In this document: in pieces, positions 58,263 to 64,000 of the stretch
Layout: each line of letters starts with the position of its first letter
How positions within the stretch are numbered: the first letter of the stretch is position 1
NCBI RefSeq assembly: GCF_016801865.2
Contig: NC_068938.1
Location: 48,710,831-48,774,830, forward strand
Source of the DNA: Culex pipiens pallens
Lineage: Eukaryota > Arthropoda > Insecta > Diptera > Culicidae
DNA: 64,000 bases
Direction: 5' to 3'
The notes under the pieces: generated by a model
Database searches by the model: none
Told to the model about the DNA's origin: nothing
Seen by the model: the letters and a program-made list of their open reading frames with translations, nothing else
Position numbers and translations under genes: made by a program

Positions 58263-58441
58263 AGTAATAACAGTTGTGTGCACACACGCGTCAAAGCAAT
58301 TATCCTTCTTGAGGGTGGAAATTTTGGGGCCACTAGCACCGAACCAGGCAAAGAACAGCCAGCCAGCCAGCCAAATCCCAAAAGAGTTGACCCGGCGAAC
58401 CAACCAAACGGGGGTTGTTCCGAACGACTACGACGACCACG

Positions 58442-58476
58442 ACGTCCGCACTGGCGAAGGAATCCCGATAGACTGA
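58442..58476 (-). promoter_or_regulatory. Candidate Inr + DPE core promoter, minus strand
   Basis: On the minus strand TCAGTC places A(+1) at 58474. GGACGT occupies +28 to +33, which fits the insect DPE consensus RGWYVT at its exact spacing. No TATA box is evident, as expected for DPE promoters. A chance pair of these motifs is expected roughly once in a window this size, so the low-copy GC-richer context is needed support. Confidence 0.3.
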
Positions 58477-58908
58477 ATCGGCCACGGGACGGGACCGCCT
58501 TCGTTGGGTGGAAAACTCGGGAGCTGCGAGGGTTCGTCGTTTGGGTCGGGAAGAGCGACTGTTCTCGCTGTCAGAGAGCGAAGGATTTTTCTTTCGGAGT
58601 AGGAGAGTGAGCTTTGGTCTCTCTACGGAGAGCTGATAACAGAACAGCGGTAGGTTTGTTTTGATTTGGATCAGCTGATTTTGGGCGAGTGGGGTGAATT
58701 CTGGGCAGTGGGTGATGTTCGAAAGTTCACTCTGTGTTGACGGTTCTCCGCATCGGTCGCAAATTAATGTTGTTTTATGGTAATAAATTTTATTTTAAGT
58801 TTAAAATAATCTCAAATGAGAAATTGATAAAACGCATGTTAACAGTTTATACTGAGCAATTCGCTACAAAATTGGCCGATTTCGACAATTTTTATTTATT
58901 GTATTTTT

Positions 58909-59964
58909 GCCTTCCTCACTCAGGTAAGGCTATAATCCTGCTCTAAAAATGAACTTTGAATTAAAACGTCGTAGACCCACCTTCATGTATACATATCGAC
59001 TCAGAATCGAAAACTGAACAAATGTCTGTGTGTGTGTATGTGTGTGTGTATGTTTGTGTGTATGTATGTATGTGACCAACAAACTAGCTCATGTTTCTCG
59101 GCACTGGCTGAACCGATTTGACCCGAACCTGTTGCATTCGACTTGGTTTAGGGTCCCATAGATCGAGTTTTATACAGATTGAAGTTTTGATAAGTAGTTC
59201 AAATGTTATGTATAAAAATGTGTTTTCACATATATCCGGATCTCACTTAAATGTATGTAAACTATGTCCGGGTCCACCATCCGACCCATCGTTGGTTATG
59301 TTATCAAAAGACCTTTCCAACGAGCCGAAAACATTGAAGATCTGGCAACCCTGTCTCGAGATATGGCCACTTAAGTGACATTTATGTACTTTTTGGATGC
59401 CGGATCTCCCTTAAATGTATGTAAACTATGTCCGAATCCACCATGCAACCCATCGTTGGTTAGTTTATCAAAAAACCTTTCCAACGAGTTCAAAATATTG
59501 ATGATCTGGAAACCCTATCTCGAGATATGGCCACTTAAGTGACATTTATGTACATTTTTGAAGCTGGATCTCATTTAAATGTATGTAAACTATGTCCGGA
59601 TCCACCATCCCACCCTTCGTTGATTAGGTTATCAGAAAACCTTTCCAACGAGTTCAAACATTGAAATTCTGGCAACCATGTCCCAAGATATGCCCACTTA
59701 AGTGATATTGATGTACTTTTTGGATGCCGGATCTCACTTAAATGTATATAAACTATGTCCGGATCTACCATCCGACCCATCGTTGGTTATGTAATCAAAA
59801 AACCTTTCCAACGAGCTCAAATAATTGGAGATCTGGCAACCCTGTCTTGAGATATGTACACTTAAGTGATATTGATGTACTTTTTTACTCCGGATCTAAA
59901 AAAGAGATGAAATTTTTGTACTATTCCATCATATCAGCCATTGTTGGTAATAAGTGAGGAAGGC
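58909..59964. mobile_element. TIR element with 164-bp tandem repeats
   Basis: GCCTTCCTCAC at 58909-58919 and GTGAGGAAGGC at 59954-59964 form inverted ends. The inside has a TGTGTG/TATG-rich tract (59026-59080), then four to five direct units marked by CGGATCTCACTTAAATGTAT at about 59236, 59400, 59564, 59727 and 59890. Units include CGAGATATGGCCACTTAAGT. Unlike elements 1-3 the array is not inverted. The superfamily is unknown. Confidence 0.75.
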
Positions 59965-61209
59965 TCCAACCACATAGGTGGATTAAGTTAGTTAGAGTTC
60001 CCTATGGACTAAAAAGCTATGTTGTGTCATAGGTTCACCCATACAAGTCTTCATATATTTTTAGCTACTGTTCATACAAAAATGGTACATAAATATTGAA
60101 ACATTTGTAACTTTTGAGTGAATTTTCTGATCAATTTGGTGTCTTTTTCAAAGTTGTAGGTATTGTTGAAAACTATTGAGAAAAAAAGGTACACGGAAAA
60201 ACTTGACGATTTTTTAATTAACTTTTTTTACCGCAACTCAATTTCCCAAAATATGTATTTTTTTTATTTTCAAGATTTTTTTGATATGTTTTAGGGAACA
60301 AAACATTCAGTGATTTTTGTAAAAATCGATTTCTCATACAAAAAAAAATATTAATTTTATGTAAAATTGAATTTGTAATCGAAAAGTACTTTACCTTTTT
60401 TTGATAAAGGTCTTCGTTTTAAAGATATTGCCACCAAAAGTTTGATTGAAGCGAAATATTTGCAGTATTTCAATTTTTTAAAATAGTGACCATGAGTGAG
60501 CATTCCTAAAAATATTTGTATTGAAAAGTTAAGAAAATTTGCTGTAAAATTGTGCAAGAGACATTGAAGATTGGACCGCTGTTTACTGAGATAAAGCGGC
60601 TTAAAGAAAAAGAAACAAGAAAATTTAAGTTTTCTTAGTCTCGCCCAAACAACCCACCATTTTTTTTTATGTCGTTATCTCAGCAACTAATGGTCAGATT
60701 TTCAATGTTAAAACATGACACATTCGTGGAATTTTCCGATCTTTTCTAAATTAATATTTAAAAAAAATGAATCAGGAATAACATTTTAAAAGGGCGTAAT
60801 TTTATATCAAGTTTTCTGAACTTTTTAATACAATATTTCTCACTCATGGTCACTATTTTTAAAATTTGAAAAACTGCATATATTTCGCTTAAATCAAACT
60901 TTTGGTGGCTATATCTTGAAAACTGAGACCTTTATCAAAAAATATGTAAAGTACTTTTCGATTTCAAATAAATTTTACATAAAATTGGTAAATTTTTATG
61001 TATAAAAAATTGATTTTTACAAAAATCACTTAATGTTTTGTCTAAATATTTCGCTTAAATCAAACTTTCGGTGGCTAGAAAAATGGAGCCCTTTATCAAA
61101 AAATCTTTGAAGTTCTATTCGATTTAAAAATTTTACGTAAAAAATAAGTCATTTTTTGTTTAAAAATTCGATTTAAAAAAAAATCTCTATTTTTCCAAAA
61201 AAATATAAA

Positions 61210-61623
61210 CCCGAGAAGACTTTGGAATAACATTTTTTGATATTTGAAAATAATAGGCCAATAACATTTTATGTTATTTATAACAAGTTTTGTTATTAGC
61301 CGTTATGATTTTTTATGTTATTGGACTGTTATTGAAATAACAGACTTATTACATTTTTAGTCTTCGAACAAATCTTTGTTATTATTTTTTGTTATTTTAA
61401 CAATTAATAACAATAACATTTGGAGTTATTTTTCCACAGCAAAAAAATTTATTCCCAGGTTGTCAATGTCAGACCAATAACAAATTTTGTTATGATAACA
61501 TAAATTGTTATTCAACTCTTATGCAAAAATGATTTTTTCAAGAAGAATCCATGACACTTTTTGTTATTTTAACAGAATTTGTTATTGAAATGGCATGAAT
61601 TTTGTTATTACCGTCTTCCCGGG
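61210..61623. mobile_element. TIR MITE packed with GTTAT/ATAAC words
   Basis: The ends are CCCGAGAAGAC and GTCTTCCCGGG (10 of 11 matched). Between them GTTAT or its complement ATAAC occurs about 21 times in roughly 390 bp. It splits the P1 arm. No coding capacity. Confidence 0.75.
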
Positions 61624-61850
61624 ACCTTGCGGCAAATTTTTGACCATATTTCTCTATGGTTCTAATGTTGCGGGTTTTTATCCCCTAAAACATTTGAAAA
61701 AATCTCGAAAATCATATAATACATAGTTTGGATAATAGAGTTTTTGTTAAAAAAAAGTTAATTGAAAAATTTGAAATTTTTTCGTTTGTCTATTTTTTTC
61801 TTAATATTCCTCATCAAAACAAACAAAAATATATTTTTAGGGGCTTTATA

Positions 61851-62318
61851 CTTATTCAAAATGGTTAAAAACAAAATAAAAAAAAAAACATTTCCAGCTA
61901 TCTCCGTCAAAACAATTCGTTTCTCATGGAATTAAGCAAAACAGATTATGGTTGCATATTTGATTCTTTTATTTGACGTCTTAACCAAGTGGCGATTCTG
62001 AAAAGGCCATCGAGTTGTCACATCCTGGTATGGTTTTGCTGGGTCCGTCCGGTAGACCCCAACGAACTCATCAAACTTAAGGTTGTACCGTTGTTATTCT
62101 AAATTAAACTTGGGAAAAGGATTAAATTACATTGTTCAATTTTGTATTTCCCGAGATATTAAAAAAAATCCTCCTTTGGATATTCTTGGCCACTAAATAA
62201 AAATTTATAAATTCATTTATTTAGATCCGCTCTTACTCAAAATAGTGCAAGACTCAAAAAACTAAATTTTCAAATGGAACTTTTTTATAATATTGCAGAA
62301 TATTTCAATACCCAATGC
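61851..62318. other. Unclassified sequence
   Basis: No gene is seen. The patch 61980-62080 is GC-richer (GGGTCCGTCCGGTAGACCCC) but was not assigned. Confidence 0.35.
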
Positions 62319-62322
62319 TTAA

Positions 62323-62996
62323 GGGGTTACATACATTTAATTCGGCAAAAAATTCAGAGGTTGGTTTGAACACACACTTGAACTTTTTTTAAACCTGTTT
62401 TCAGCACATTTTATAGATTTTCATCTATGAATAATATAAATTAGCACACATTTGGTTGTATCATTGCCGAGGTATAGCTATATGAAGTTAGCAGTTTAAT
62501 AAAAACGGGTGCCACGATATCTCAACACTGCTTAGACCAAATCGGCTCAAAATTTTGGTGAAGACTCATTAAACCGGTCTCGTGTGCATGACGAAAGCCG
62601 ATTTTTTAAAAAAAGGTTATTTAAAAAAAAGATAAAAATATTTTTTGTGTTTTTTCATATAAAAATTTGTCAGTTTTTGATTTTTGTATTAAAAAAAAAA
62701 CAAAATTTCAAAATCTTCGTCATACACACGCAGTCTTCACCCCAAATATCAACCAATTTTGTCCTTCCAATCTCGAGATATCGTGGCACCCGGAATTCAA
62801 CTCGGTGTTCCGAGAAAAACGCTCACAAAGTTTGACAGCTTTGCACATGACAAAAATTTAAACTTAAATCGTCTTCTACTCACTTAAACCGTATCTCCAT
62901 GAAACTTTCAGGAGTGATTGGAATTCATGTTTGTGAAGGGTTTAATAAATATTCGGAATTATGAAATATTTAGATTTTCTACATGTATGTAACCCC
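62323..62996. mobile_element. TTAA-flanked palindromic MITE
   Basis: TTAA (62319-62322) precedes GGGGTTACATACATTTA. The right end TACATGTATGTAACCCC is followed by TTAA (62997-63000). Inner blocks pair, for example GGGTGCCACGATATCTC with GAGATATCGTGGCACCC. It is a 674-bp piggyBac-type non-autonomous element by its target site. Confidence 0.85.
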
Positions 62997-63000
62997 TTAA

Positions 63001-64000
63001 AGTAGAAAAATTCTAGTTATTTGTAGCAAAATAAAGCTTTTAATATTTTTTAATAATAAAAATTTAAAAATTCAATTTAATACTCCAGCATGCAATAGCA
63101 TATCTATTGTAGTATAGCCTTCTGAAGGTCTTCTGTAAAGGCTGTTGCATTATTTGGAGCTTTGTTTTTATAGAGTTTCAAATAAATAATCTGAAAATTG
63201 CCATTCCTTTGTTTTTACAATTCATGTCCAGAACTCTGTTTTTAAGCAATTTACAATTGGTTATAAAACTTACTTCATCAATTATTCCAACTGTTATTGT
63301 TGCTAATGCATTTCAAATCAACAAAAAGCTTTTTCCAGTCTTCCCACACCATTCAAGCTGGAACTTTCCCCAATTAGAGCATGAAATTATCAAAAAGTTC
63401 AATTCTCCTGCCCAAAAACAAATCCGATTTGACTTTTCAAACAAACAAAAAAACTAGCTGCTCCATTTTCAGCCTAACAAAAAACCAACCACTTTCCACC
63501 AAAGAAAGGACAATTCCAACCTTCCCTCACTCCCTCTCACCAACATTGAATAAAATTGATGTTAATTGCCAAAACTTTTGCGCGGAGCAAAATTTTATTA
63601 TTTCTTCCGCGTCGCTGGCAACCATTATTGCCAACCAAAAAAGAAGCAGTGTGAAAAGTTGCTTCTTTGGGAGGTGAAGGTGGCCGCACTTGAAAATTGA
63701 AGGTTCGCCGCGCCGTGGCGCGTTGCCTTTGTCACTGTCGTTGACACTTTTGCTGAGCACTTTCCCGTTTTTTTTCCTTTGTTGTGAAGACAAGTTTCAC
63801 ACCGAAATTAGGACTTTGCAAAAAAAAAGCGAACGAGCAAAGCTTTTATCACCTGCAGGAGCCGTGTCAGACTGTGGTTTGTTTGGAGTATTTTTTATTT
63901 GGTGTTGTTCTCCTTCTTTTGTCTGCGAGTGAGCGTGAGAAAGTGAAATTGCTCACGATGGAAGGAAGGATAAATTTCACTTTTTTCATAAAGTTTGTTG
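63001..64000. other. Low-copy-looking sequence, no firm gene
   Basis: AT-rich to about 63500, then more mixed (63560-63960). Short ORFs on both strands overlap each other and show no family feature. Confidence 0.4.

Larger units (their letters stand above)
57035..58853. other. Low-copy, GC-richer sequence with candidate promoter motifs
   Basis: This is free of recognised transposons and the least AT-rich part of the right half. It contains a (GT)n run at about 57545-57563, a G-run at 58243-58262 and two candidate promoter features listed separately. No ORF has family features. Confidence 0.45.
58854..61850. mobile_element. P1 palindromic element with two nested insertions
   Basis: The left end GAGCAATTCGCTACAAAATT starts at 58854. 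P1 blocks resume at 60005 (CCCTATGGACTAAAAAGC) and run through the centre (GGGCGTAAT near 60793) into a second, degenerate arm. That arm is itself split at 61210-61623 before continuing (CTTGCGGCAAATTTTTGACC). The right terminus is not preserved. Confidence 0.7.

Overview
This is eukaryotic, AT-rich, non-coding DNA packed with transposons. It is most likely intron or intergenic sequence from a culicine mosquito, and Culex is the best guess. The main pointer is a set of SINEs with a dimeric tRNA layout, a design reported for the Twin family of Culex pipiens. Dense TA- and TTAA-flanked MITEs fit this. No host protein gene can be shown with confidence and no bacterial feature is present. All boundaries were read by eye and may be off by a few bases.

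Layout. 1-4.5 kb: repeat blocks and a palindromic element (1705-3158). 4.5-6.85 kb: a TA-flanked inverted-repeat element carrying 144-bp tandem repeats head-to-head. 6.85-8.43 kb: low-copy-looking sequence. 8.43-14.31 kb: a five-layer nest. A TA-MITE holds a second TA element, which holds a gag-only Jockey-like retrotransposon, which holds a 2.5-kb hAT-like palindrome, which holds a dimeric-tRNA SINE. 16.44-20.46 kb: three TA-flanked elements lie end to end; the middle one is a second satellite-carrying palindrome (154/144-bp units). 22.6-24.0 kb: a TTAA-flanked palindrome. 25-26.2 and 29-34.9 kb: members of two palindromic families (called P1 and P2 here), with a (GAACAAAT)n array between. 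35.0-35.6 kb: a coding-like broken patch and a tRNA-like SINE head. 38.2-39.7 kb: a second copy of the 1.1-3.2 kb arrangement, inverted, with a SINE inside. 43.2-46.0 kb: a P2 palindrome holding a nested MITE and a solo LTR with a 5-bp duplication. 48.3-49.1 kb: a SINE and a MITE. 50.4-54.2 kb: a TTAA-flanked palindrome holding about 19 copies of a 142-bp repeat. 57-58.8 kb: low-copy-looking sequence with candidate core-promoter motifs. 58.9-63 kb: a P1 element holding two further insertions, then a TTAA MITE.

The main theme is architecture. At least three unrelated terminal-inverted-repeat elements (two TA-flanked, one TTAA-flanked) carry minisatellites of about 142-154 bp as two facing arrays. 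Any read-through transcript would fold into a kilobase-scale hairpin. The most precise single result is the nested stack. Target-site duplications date the order of events, and the hAT-like insertion sits so that removing it with one 8-bp duplication leaves the interrupted gag reading frame in phase.
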